This document shows, piece by piece, positions 36,601 to 46,749 of a stretch of DNA of 64,000 bases. The notes beneath the pieces are model-generated. The model saw nothing but the letters and a program-made list of their open reading frames with translations. It did no database searches and was not told the origin of the DNA. The stretch spans positions 62,001 to 126,000 of the forward strand of contig JAIGNY010001448.1 in NCBI GenBank assembly GCA_020152595.1. The letters are read 5' to 3'. Source of the stretch: Chiridota heheva (lineage: Eukaryota > Echinodermata > Holothuroidea > Apodida > Chiridotidae). A program made the translations under genes and the position numbers. How positions within the stretch are numbered: the stretch's first letter is position 1; each line of letters begins with the position of its first letter.

Positions 36601-37602
36601 GTGTAGGCATCCTTGACCTTCATGATGTCAGTGAACCAGAGATTTGCCCTCAGACATGAGCTCACTAGGAAGGGCAACTTGCTGTCACTAGTTGTGGTTT
36701 TGAGTTGGTGGGTTAGAGGCAGTATAAAACCTCTTTATGTTTACAAATTGACAAACTGACAGGGACTATTTATTTCATTTAGATCATTATTAGTTTGTTA
36801 TAGACCGTTTCAAACAGGGTTAAGTCAAAAGTAATTTTTCTAAAGGGGAATTTTCCCTTTGTTTCCCAACCAATAGGCTGCAGATGCTGTAGGAAAAATT
36901 GTTAAAAACAATGAGTGCATGTATGACACTCTATAGTGTTTGACATGATCTAGCCACTGCATGTGAGGGGAGGGGGTGTTACGTAATATGATCACCTGAC
37001 TAGTTTTCTATTAATGATCTGGTGTTTAAGAAACATTTTTATTGCGGCCCTAGAATCGTGATGGAATTTTTTTTTAAATAAGTTTGATTCCATAATGTGG
37101 GTGAATTGTGCAGACGGGCAAGAACCCCCCCTCCCTCCCTAGTTTGGTTTAATTGATTGATAACATTTTCCCAGTATACCATTGGACCATTATGGATGAA
37201 TTTCAGTTATATATAACATTATTTTAATTAGTTTTCCAGAAATTGCTGATGCAGATTGGATAAAGTCTATACAGGTGCACTACTCTTAATTTACAGAATT
37301 ATAAACAAATGTATTGTGTGAACCAGAAGTTCAAGACAACAAGGAAAAATTATACTAAATATGACTGAACTGATGCACATTCTGTAATTGTGGAATCAAT
37401 ATACATAGTTTACTGTGCAGAAGGTTGCTTTTTGTGGTTACCACAAAGCATGCATAGTACTGTTTTGTCATTCAAGATGGTTTGTAAGTGGCAACTCCCT
37501 TTTGGTACATACTACTCAGGACAATTTAATAACATATTTCTCCTAATTTTTAAGTAATTCCATTTAAAGAGTTGTTATAACTCCCTGCTACATGAACACA
37601 AT

Positions 37603-37772
37603 TATATACTGCATCGACTGCTAAATAATAGCATAGTTATATACTGCATCTATTGCTGACTAAAAGCATAGCTATATACTGCATCGACTGCTGACTAATA
37701 GCATAGCTATATACTGCATCGACTGCTGACTAATAGCATAGCTATATACTGCATCGACTGCTGACTAATGAA
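37603..37772 (+). repeat. 35-bp tandem repeat, ~4.8 units
   Basis: ATATACTGCATCGACTGCTG begins units at 37603, 37639, 37674, 37709 and 37744. The period is 35-36 bp and the last three units are nearly identical, so the expansion is recent. Confidence 0.95.
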
Positions 37773-38149
37773 TGAAGCGTTTCAGTCGAAATTTGAATGA
37801 ATATGGTACCAGCTACATTATATATTCAAAATACTGTAGCTTCACTTCAAAAATTAAAAAATAAAGGGGAAAAAAAAATACCTGGGAAAATTCATTCATA
37901 AAAAGCCAGCAAAAGTAAAACAGAAATGTGATCTCAGAGAAAGCAATATAGTACAGTAAATGGTAACATTTTCATACTTTGTATGGACCCAAATGTTATA
38001 AATACTCCGTGAAATTTTCACACATATATTTGAACATAAAAAAATGACTTTCACAGCTTGCAATAAATTCTTTCGTATAAATCTGATTTGATTTTTCTGT
38101 CCTTGACCCAAAGTTAATCAAAATGTTCATTCTTGGCATATTACATCAA

Positions 38150-38312
38150 ATGCCATCTATCGTGAATAAAATGTGGAGGGGGTACAATTTATTCCAAAAC
38201 GATACTGATTGGCCTATCAGTGTAAGTGCACACTGTACCATTGTGTTTCGACCAATCAGAATACAGGATTTGAATTTAATTTACATTGTACGGTAGAGAC
38301 GACATCTGGCCT
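38150..38312 (+). mobile_element. MITE A copy 3, 163 bp
   Basis: It aligns end to end with the copy at 19127: TGCCATCTATCGTG at the left, then GTACAATTTATTCC, CGATACTGATTGGC, GTTTCGACCAATCA, ending GACATCTGGCCT before TTAA. The left end has one change from AGGCCA. Confidence 0.85.
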
Positions 38313-38742
38313 TTAAGAGAATATTAGGTTCAGTAAAATAGTTTATCAATATTTTGAACTGTACTTACATGTTTATAGAGTCACCACACATCACTCTGCC
38401 TGTGGCTATTGTGTCAGTGTGATTATACACAGCTAATAATATTTTTCCAGAAACTCATATTTTATGGTTAATATGAACCAGATTTACTGCCTTTGTAGGT
38501 AGGTTTTGGTGCTAATAAAATGTCAAGTAAGGTTTCTACGTGAATATTTAGTTCACAATGTAGAATAATACTGTGAATGATCTTTTGGTTAGCCTAATCA
38601 GGACAGGTTTAGGTCTATATAGGACATTGGTGAGCAATAAGGTTATGGTGTGAGGATTTTGAGGTTTAATGTTAATCTGGCCTCAGGATGTTTGCAATTT
38701 GGAAACCATTATGACTAATATTGGAAATGGTATAACTTGGCA

Positions 38743-39312
38743 GTGAGTCACATTAAAGAGAATGACTAATCCCAAACAACAAGAATAGATAAGTCCAAAA
38801 AAGTGGGGTGAGTCACATTAAGGAGAATGACTAATTCCAAACAACAAGCATAGATCAGTCCAAAAAAGTAGGGTGAGTCACATTAAGGGGAACAACTAAT
38901 TCCAAACAACAAGAATAGATTAGTCCCAAAAAGTGGGGTGAGTCACATTAAGGAGAACGACTAATCCCAAACAACAAGAATAGATCAGTCCAAAAAAGTG
39001 GGGTGAGTCACATTAAGGAGAACGACTAATTCCAAACAACAAGAATAGATCAATCCAAAAAAGTGGGGTGAGTCACATTAAGGAGAACGACTTATTCCAA
39101 ACAACGAGCATAGATCAGTCCAAAAAAGTGGGATGAGTCACATTAAGGAGAACGACTTATCCTAAACAACAAGAATAGATCAGTTCAAAAAAGTGGGGTG
39201 AGTCACATTAAGGAGAACGACTTATCCTAAACAACAAGACTAGATCAGTTCAAAAAAGTGGAGTGAGTCACATGAAGCTAAATGACTAATCTCAAACAAC
39301 AAGAATAGATCA
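38743..39312 (+). repeat. 65-bp satellite, nine units, each with an AP-1 site
   Basis: Units start at 38743, 38808, 38873, 38938, 39003, 39068, 39133, 39198 and 39263, exactly 65 bp apart with no length variation. Each begins with (G)TGAGTCACAT, an exact AP-1 heptamer, followed by AACRACTWAT, CAAACAACAAGAATAGATCA and CAAAAAAGTGG. The first and last units are the most diverged, as expected for growth by internal unequal exchange. It encodes nothing. Confidence 0.97.
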
Positions 39313-40937
39313 GTAGGGAATAGTTCATTTGTGTAATTTTACTATGTGATAACATTTAATATATCAGGGGTTCACCAAAAAAAAAGGGGGAGGGGAGAAT
39401 ATACCCAGATCCAACCCAGAATATATGCCCCTCTTAGTAAACATTTCATTTGTCACAAATACGAAAAGCAAAGTTTTAAGCACAGAAGAAATCAAATATT
39501 ATTTCATTTAATTTGTTTTTTATGTAGTGTTTACCTTTGCTCCTTTATTTTGTTGATTATGGTTATTATCATTGTATTTATTCTTATATTACTTGTAATA
39601 CTATACATTGAGAAGCCAATAGGCTTTTAGCAGTAGTTCACATCACTATTTTGATGCCTTTGTAAAGTTTTTCATATGTAGGCCTGATGTAAAATGTATT
39701 GTGATAAAACAAGTAAAATATAAAAGGGGGAAAAAAAATGAAAAGGTCTAACTGTTATGAACATCTTTTAAGCACCATGGGTTTGAGTAGATGAGATTAA
39801 ATTGAATTTGAAAAGAAAAAAACAAGGAAAAAATGAAACAAAAATAATTGCTAACCCAGACAATAGAAGACCTTTCTAATCAATTTGAAGAAAAAGAAAA
39901 GAATTGAAATACTTGCAAGTTAAAAATTATGATCCTACCTAAAAATAAGAATGATGCCCTTTGTTTGAATTTGAAGTTTAAAAAAAATAAAAATAATAAC
40001 CTTTTATATGACACACAGACACTCAATCATCCATCGTCTTATCTACTGTCGGTGGCTCCAAAAAGCACTAGTTTGGAATTTCAACTCAGTTATGCAGTTA
40101 AAATTGTGAGTTGTCATGTTTCCAAATCAGAAACCATTGACCTGTGATTACCTATTTGAGCATGTTGATGACCAGGAATGCATCGTAAAACCTGGCCAAT
40201 GACACTCACTAGAAAGGTCATCATCTCTGTCTACCCTCTACCTAGGGTGAACAAGGAGCATCAAATTCCACCCAACCCAGAAAATCTGTCTTTTTTTGGC
40301 CGTCTCTGTTTGTGCTTGCCTTCTAGAACCCCAAACCATGCCATTCAACTTGGCAGCATGGTGGAAAAGCAAGGAAATATCAGTCATCTTTCTTGTTTTA
40401 GTAACCAGAAACTCCCATTTGGGATTAGGAGTTCATTGCACCTGAACATTGGCTGCAAGCGTAGTTTATCAAATGTTACTAGAGACACAAGCGTTAAAAA
40501 AAAAATGATCTGTTTTTGTTAGATTTTATTCTGAAAGGCTTGACAGGCAAATCACTCCAATTCCATCAGGCTATTTCATAAATATATAAAAAAAAAAAAG
40601 ATTTCAGCAGGGGGGATTTCCTGTGTCTGGAAAGCTAATGTTAAGCATTTTACTATTAATAGTGTATTTCAGGGCAAGGAAAACTTCAGATATTAATTTT
40701 GCACAAACATATGCATTATCAATGAGAGATACAAAAAGCCTGCAACAAAAACATGGTCTGTTCCATTTTTTTAAATCCTCAAAACTAAATAAATATACTT
40801 ATCAGAATAAATGCGATTATGGCTCCTTCGATGTATTGGATTCAGATATCTACACTTCTTATTAATATAACTACTTTATATGAATTTTCAGTGCTAAAAA
40901 GGACTTGATTCTTCAGGAAATATTTTTGGACAATTAC
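39313..40937. other. Gene-free sequence
   Basis: Frames at 39346-39630, 40178-40522 (114 codons) and 40623-40865 show no recognisable domain. A-rich segments are common. No repeat was recognised. Confidence 0.4.
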
Positions 40938-41098
40938 AGGATTAGTTCAGTGGTCAAGTATGTTTAGTATCTTATGAGAAAGAGGACTTCAAAAGAAACA
41001 AAATGGTGAAGAAACTATGTGAATATTCACCATTCTGTTTCTTTTTAAGTCCTTTTTCATATAAGATGGGCAAGCTTGACCCCCTAAACTAATCCTTT
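40938..41098. mobile_element. Family E element, short foldback copy (161 bp)
   Basis: The left arm AGGATTAGTTCAGTGGTCAA with AAAGAGGACTTCAAAAGAAA is repeated in reverse complement at the right (ACTTAAAAAGAAACAGAATGG on the minus strand, outer end AAAGGATTAGTTTAGGGGG). The arms are about 70 bp around a ~20-bp centre. It appears to be an internally deleted relative of the 449-bp copy at 43572. It abuts element D directly. Confidence 0.8.
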
Positions 41099-41099
41099 C

Positions 41100-41676
41100 A
41101 AGGAATATTCCCATGGATTTTCATTTTTTTCATTTATGATAGAGATAATTTGTAGAAACAAAGTGGTGTAAAAATTATGTTCATATCTTATTCCGTTTAG
41201 AAGTTATAACAATTTAAAGAGTAGAAAAATGTTCATAAAAACATCTCGTACAGGATATGTTCTTTAAGCTTAATGATGTCATCAAGGCAATTCCAGCACA
41301 GTTCTGATGTATTTCTTATAAATTTAATCACACTTTTTTTACATTATTGAACAACATTTTTGATTTAAGAGATAGGGGTGGAATACATAATTTACACAAA
41401 ATTTACAACAAATTTTCTTCGCTTTCATCACATTTTTAATGAGAAAAAAAAAAATCCAAATCATTTTTAAAGAAATACTAAAGACAATTTTTTGAAATTG
41501 TCTCTATGACATCACAGATGTTGCCATTCGGTCACATTTGTTCAAATTCAAAAATGCTTTTCAATTTGGTAACTTCTAAACGGAATAAGATATTAACATA
41601 GTTTTTTCACCACGTTGTTCCTAGAATTTATCTCTATCATATATGGAAAAATGAAAATCCATGGGAATATTCCTTT
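41100..41676. mobile_element. Family D element, 577 bp, ~108-bp inverted ends
   Basis: The left arm (41100-41208) starts AAGGAATATTCCCATGGATT and ends TTCCGTTTAGAAGTTA. The right arm (about 41569-41675) is its reverse complement at about 90% identity by eye. The core of about 360 bp has no coding frame. The arms share an architecture with family E (a GAAACAAARTGGTG block, then CTTATTCCGTT then AGAAGTTAT or AGGAGATAT), so D and E probably share an ancestor. Confidence 0.85.
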
Positions 41677-41907
41677 AAGGGAAGACTTCTCATTTGACAC
41701 TGTTGCGTGTGATTAACCTGACATGAAATTGTTTTAACACAACAAATTATCATGTTTGTGTGTCCTTCCATCCAGTAGCATAGAGCTTGGTATCTGTTTG
41801 GGCATTGTGTTGCTTCTTATTCCAATAATCCATATTCAACAGTTTGAATTATATTATGTTCTCTTGAAAAGAGATAGAAATACATTTGACATTCTCTTGC
41901 TCGGTAG

Positions 41908-41963
41908 GTTGATCCAACCAGGAAGTTGCCATTAGATGGAAACTCCCTGAACCAACATTGCTT
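41908..41963. repeat. Small foldback motif
   Basis: GGTTGATCCAACCAGGAAGT followed by TGCCA is matched in reverse complement by TGGAAACTCCCTGAACCAAC. It forms a ~20-bp imperfect stem and is related to the motif at 36.55 kb. Confidence 0.5.
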
Positions 41964-41999
41964 AGTTATTATTATTGCAGAGCCCCCATGTTATATATC

Positions 42000-43545
42000 G
42001 GTACCGATAAGATAGCATCCAGAATCTGTGGTAGCATCAGGAACCAATGCGGTCATGATGGTATGTATGTATGTGTGTGTGCATTTGTGTGACGCTTAGC
42101 TCATAAACACAATATCAAGAACGATACATTGGATTCATGTCATATGTGATACACAGATAGCCCATGGTCCGTAGATGTGCCCTATTATATTGATGGTGAT
42201 ATCACGCACATTAATGAGTAGGCCGGGCTTAATATACAAATCTTGAAATGTTCATATTTCAACAACCGCATGTTTCATATTTGAAATAATGGTGTTAGCT
42301 GGTGTGTACATGTTTATGATATAAAAATTGTTGAATTTCATTAATATGCATATAGTGGTGATTTTGCTGAAAAGAGCTTGAAAACATGGTATCTCAAGAA
42401 CGGTAAAGTGGATTCATGTCATATTTGGTACACATATATCCCATGGTGCGTAGATGTGCCTTTTTTTTTAAATCTTTTTTTTATGGTGATGCCGTGCATA
42501 TAAATGAGTAGGCGGAGCTTAATATAAAAATCTTGAAATTCTCATATTTTAACAACCACATGTCTGTTGTGTTTCATATTTGGTATAATTGTGATACTAG
42601 CTGGTATGTGCATGTTCATGATGTAAACACGTGACTTTCATTAATATGCATAATGGGCGGAGCTTTATGATTTTGTAAACAAAAAGCTTTTAAGCACAAT
42701 ATCTCAAAAACTATAAACTGGGTTCATGTCATGTGTGGTACACAGGAAGCTCATGGTTTGTATATGTGCCCTATCGTTTTTGGTGTTATGCATATTTATG
42801 AGAAGGCGGGGCTTAATATAAGTCTTGAAATGCTCTTAGTTTGACAAATACATCTCTGGTTTTGTTGTTGTTGTACTTTTCTATTTTGTTTCATATTTGT
42901 TATAATAATGATGTTAGCTAGTGTGTATGTGTTCATTGTGTAAATGTATTGACTTTTATTTATATGCATTGTGGGTGGGGCTTAACATAATTTTGTGAAT
43001 AAAAAGCTCGTAAACACGATATCTTAAAAGCCATGGACTGGATTTATGTCATGTGTGTAACACAGATAGCTGATGGTCTGCAGATGCACCCTAATGATTT
43101 TGATGGTGACTTCATGCATATTAATAAGTAGGTGGAGCTTAAATGAAAATTGTGAAAAAGTGATAAATGAGCAAGAGTATGTCCGTTTTTGCGTCATATT
43201 GGGCATGCTGATATTGTTGGTTATTGTGTACATGCTTATATTATCAATGTCATTAATATGCATGGTGGGCGTGGTTTAATGTGAAAGTAATAAATGATGT
43301 AAACACCATACTGTATCTCATGAACGGTATATTAGATTTATGCCATATGTCGTACACAGATGGATCATGGTCTGTACATATGTTCTAATGTACACATTCT
43401 TGAAAATGATACTTGAGCAATCGTTTTTGCATCATACTTCCTATGATAATATTGTTAATTATTGTGCAAATGCTAATGTTTTCAATATTTTTTATTGATC
43501 TGAATGATTGGGTGTAGCTTATGAATAAATATCCTGGATCAAATA
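42000..43545 (+). mobile_element. Family C element with internally amplified ~300-bp repeats
   Basis: The left end carries GATAAGATAGCATCCAG, GTAGCATCAGGAACCAATG and a (GTAT)-rich stretch, as in other C copies. The interior is then repeated about 4.5 times. The landmark CCCATGGTCYGTAGATGTGC lies at 42161, 42440, 42750, 43070 and 43364 (spacing 279, 310, 320 and 294 bp). Each unit also carries AACACRATATCTCAAGAAC, ATTAATGAGTAGGCGGGGCT and CATTAATATGCATAATGGGC. The right inverted end was not found. Confidence 0.75.
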
Positions 43546-43571
43546 TTTCTTGACATGCAATAACGTGACAG

Positions 43572-44020
43572 TTAAAGGATTAGTTAAAGGGTCAAGCAAG
43601 TCTACCTTATATGAAAGAGGACTTAAAAGGAAACAAAATAGTGTAAGAAAGCATTTAAAATTCTTATTCCGTTAAGGAGATATCCAAGTTTTAAGTTTGT
43701 CATCATTTGCGTAGAAATGAAATAAAATGAAATTAGACTAGTTGTGATGTTATAGCCTAAGATTCTTCAAAGTCGTTATGTATTCTATCATATTTTGTCC
43801 TGGAACTTTTTTGGCTTGAAAACCATGAGATAAGTTAAAAAAGTAGTAAACCTGAATCTAGGAAGAGTATTTATGATAAACCACCTGAAGAAAGTTTGAG
43901 GAAAAATAATTCAAATAGTGAAAAAATCAAATAAACTTGCTTTAAAATACACTTTCTCCACCATTTTGTTTCTTTTGAAGTCCTCTTTTATATAAAATGG
44001 ACCACCGAACTAAACCTTTG
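43572..44020. mobile_element. Family E element, full-length copy (449 bp)
   Basis: The left arm TTAAAGGATTAGTTAAAGGG with GAAAGAGGACTTAAAAGGAA pairs with the right arm, which on the minus strand reads CAAAGGTTTAGTTCGGTGGT then AAAGAGGACTTCAAAAGAAA. The arms are about 65 bp. The left-interior part matches the fragment at 12768. No coding capacity. Confidence 0.8.
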
Positions 44021-44094
44021 ATACAAATTTTGCAAATCAATCAGCTTATTAAAAATGCATTGGAACCGCAAAAACTTTACTTTCGTTTCTGCTT

Positions 44095-44395
44095 GATACC
44101 CACCTCAAGTTTGATACTCAGCCCTGTTTCCTTCAACAGAATATATTTATTTTGCTCCTTCAACTAGCAATTTAAATAACATTGTTGAAATTCCACAAAG
44201 GTTAACCTTAAAAGTTTGCCTTCCTAGAAACAGTTCCGTCAGGACCTTTCTGATAACCTTAATTCAATCAGTCTTTGAAAAAAGGGCATAATTTTGCTGG
44301 TAAAACAGTTGTGTAAAATTCATGATGTATCTTTTCCAATCCTTTTTAGCCTCCAAATGTCCACTAACATTTCTGCAGGGAGTTTATCACAGTTT
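44095..44395 (+). repeat. Local duplication, copy 1
   Basis: It shares the order CCCTGTTTCCTTCAACA, CTTCAACWAGCA, AAAGGTT, CCTTCCTAGAAA, AAACAGTTGTGTAAA and TTTCTGCAGG with 44756-45076. The offset is about 660 bp. It is non-coding and substantially diverged. Confidence 0.75.
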
Positions 44396-44755
44396 TGAAA
44401 TGATATCCTTCTTAAAATAACAAGTTTATTTCTTGTTAAATTTGGCAAAATCAGGAGATCAATTATTCCCTTAAAAACTTTCAGAAATTTAAAAGGACAT
44501 ATTTGAGATATTTCAAGTTTTTAATGATTTTCAATTTTTGTCATGGGAGGCCGTCAGTTGATACCACATGGAGGAGGCAAGCTCTCCCTTCCCCTTGTTA
44601 AAATTCTAGCTCTACATCTGTCGTTTGTGATATATTTTATATAGTTTTTATTATTATTGTTATTTTGGTTTGCTAATTTCTTGTTTTCAATATTTGATTA
44701 CAATAGATGGACATTTTTCACCATGGACCCTTCCCTAGTTCTTAGAGTGTGCCTT

Positions 44756-45076
44756 GTTTTTGATACCCCACTTCACAGTTTGATATTCGGCCCTGTTTCC
44801 TTCAACAAAATTGATTTATTTATGCCCTTCAACAAGCACTTTATAAAATTGTTTAATTTCCCCTTTTGTATACAAAGGTTGGCCTTCCTAGAAATAGTCA
44901 TGTCACCTTCTTTAATATCCTGAATTTAATTAGTGTTTGAAATAAAAAAAAAGGACCTATGCTGGTTAAACAGTTGTGTAAAGATCATAAGGTTTATGAT
45001 TCAACAGGCTATCTAGAAGGTTTTCAACCTTTTAGATAGCCTTAAAATGTCCATAATCAATCTTTCTGCAGGCAGT
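44756..45076 (+). repeat. Local duplication, copy 2, with hairpin insertion
   Basis: This is the second copy of the segment at 44095. At 45008-45041 it has a near-perfect hairpin, GGCTATCTAGAAGGTT with AACCTTTTAGATAGCC (15 of 16 pairs, short loop), not present in that form in copy 1. Confidence 0.75.
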
Positions 45077-45146
45077 TAAAAATATTAAAGCTTCAGCTTA
45101 TTTTACTGTCAGGTTATGGTCCTTATGATTATTTGGTAATAACTCA

Positions 45147-45336
45147 GGTCCATAGTCAGGAATTTGAAAGGGGGTATTGTTTTTTATATAAAAGGGCAAC
45201 AAACTTTGAAATTTTAGGTGCTTATCATTCCTTTTAATTTCAAAAGGGCACTTATCAACAAAATGGGGTTCGTTTACTCAGACGAACCCCCTCCCCCTTT
45301 CCCTCCCTCCCCCTCCCCCTTTTCCCAGCTACGGGC
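45147..45336. mobile_element. Family H-like element
   Basis: GGTCCATAGTCAGGAATTTG at the left and CCAGCTACGGGC at the right resemble inverted GTAGCNNG ends. G-runs or C-runs follow. The interior phrases TTTGAAATTTTAGGTGCTTA and TTTCAAAAGGGCACTT recur at 59170-59225. Confidence 0.45.
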
Positions 45337-46749
45337 ATGGAGCTGATGCACATATGGAGGGAAAGAACTGCTCTTTATATTTTTTGATATATTCTTGTTA
45401 TTCTATCCTTTCAAATTGATCTCACTGCCTATTTGGATCCTTGCTTCATTGTTATTTAATTCACATATGTAATCTGCATGTCATTTACACCTCTAGTACT
45501 TGGTCATTTTAGATGTGCTTGTCTTGTATATTCCAACATCCCTGTGTGAAAATGGGTAGGTCCAGTCACAGTTTGTCTTTGTGGAATATATCACAGCTCA
45601 TTTGTGGCCTCTCCTATTATTTGTAGCTGACTGGTTGAGTCAATATAATCAATGGGTACTTTGCTCAGAATGGTCTTATCAGGACTGTACCATTTTAAAA
45701 CAAGGAATATTCTTTTTTGTGGAAGTAGATATTTCAATGGAAATGCATTAACTTCACAAGCAGATTCTTTTTCTATTAAAAGAAGCATCCCTTGAAATAA
45801 AATATGGAAGAGACTTTTTCTCAGCAGCCAATAATTTGTGCGGTTAACTTGGCGCTATGTGGACTACTGCAGATACAATTAACCATTGTGTTATAGGGTC
45901 AGTTGAGAAATTGTACTGTTGATTATTCAGTTCTCTGTAGTTGTATCAGGTGCTTGGAGGAATCTGTGCAATATGTGTTTTCTAGGAATGGGTACACAAG
46001 TAGTGAATCACTATTCAGTTCAGTTTACATGTGCGTGTCAGTTATGTGGTTATATTGGGGATCCTGCACTAAGTGGCTTGCTATGTTTTGTTTTGTGGTT
46101 TCGTGCCAACTGATCAACATTGCATGTGTGTGTGAGTGAAGTAAATAAAAAGAAATCATAAAAATTAAATAGCGTGTGGTTGAAAATAACTTAATAGGTT
46201 TGTGTGATTTTGTTTGTTGAATCAGGGAGCCATGGAATAGGATCAACATAAAATGCTGGTTGGCACACTATTTTGTCAGAAGCTCATCTGTTACTTTGAA
46301 TATTGAGAGATTAGATATTCAGTCTGACAGATTAGCAAATAATTTGTTTTAAAATATGTGTGCATTCCTGCAAGTGAGCAATATTGTAATAAAGACAATT
46401 TTAGTGTTAACTATTTGATTTTTTTTTTTATCAAACACAGACAATCGCTGGTAATGTTAAGGAATAACAGAGATATTCAATATGAATTAATAGGTGTGGC
46501 TTATAAAGGGGAGAATTATGTATAGTAAAGATTTGATGTAGGTTATGCTCAGGATCTTTGGAAGTAACAATGTTATAGCTTGAATCATATGCAAGATTTG
46601 GGGGGAGGGAGAGGAGGGGTACAATGGTCCCACTTTTCTTTCCCCTTATATAGATTTATATATTTGTCATAGCTAATTTTTATATCTTAGTATGATTCCC
46701 CCCCCCCCTTTCCCACCTTTACATGGCTAGAATGAGTTTTCAAGGTGGT
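45337..46749. other. Gene-free sequence
   Basis: Overlapping frames at 45903-46249 on both strands have no domain. A C-run lies at 46699-46708. Nothing else was seen. Confidence 0.4.

Noticed and set aside
38743-39312. A CRISPR array
   Set aside because: The whole 65-bp unit is repeated, with no unique spacers, and the context is eukaryotic. The same applies to the 35-, 43- and 46-bp arrays.
40178-40522. A 114-codon frame with balanced composition
   Set aside because: No domain or family could be recognised, no splice sites support it and it ends in an A-rich stretch; chance is the simplest explanation.
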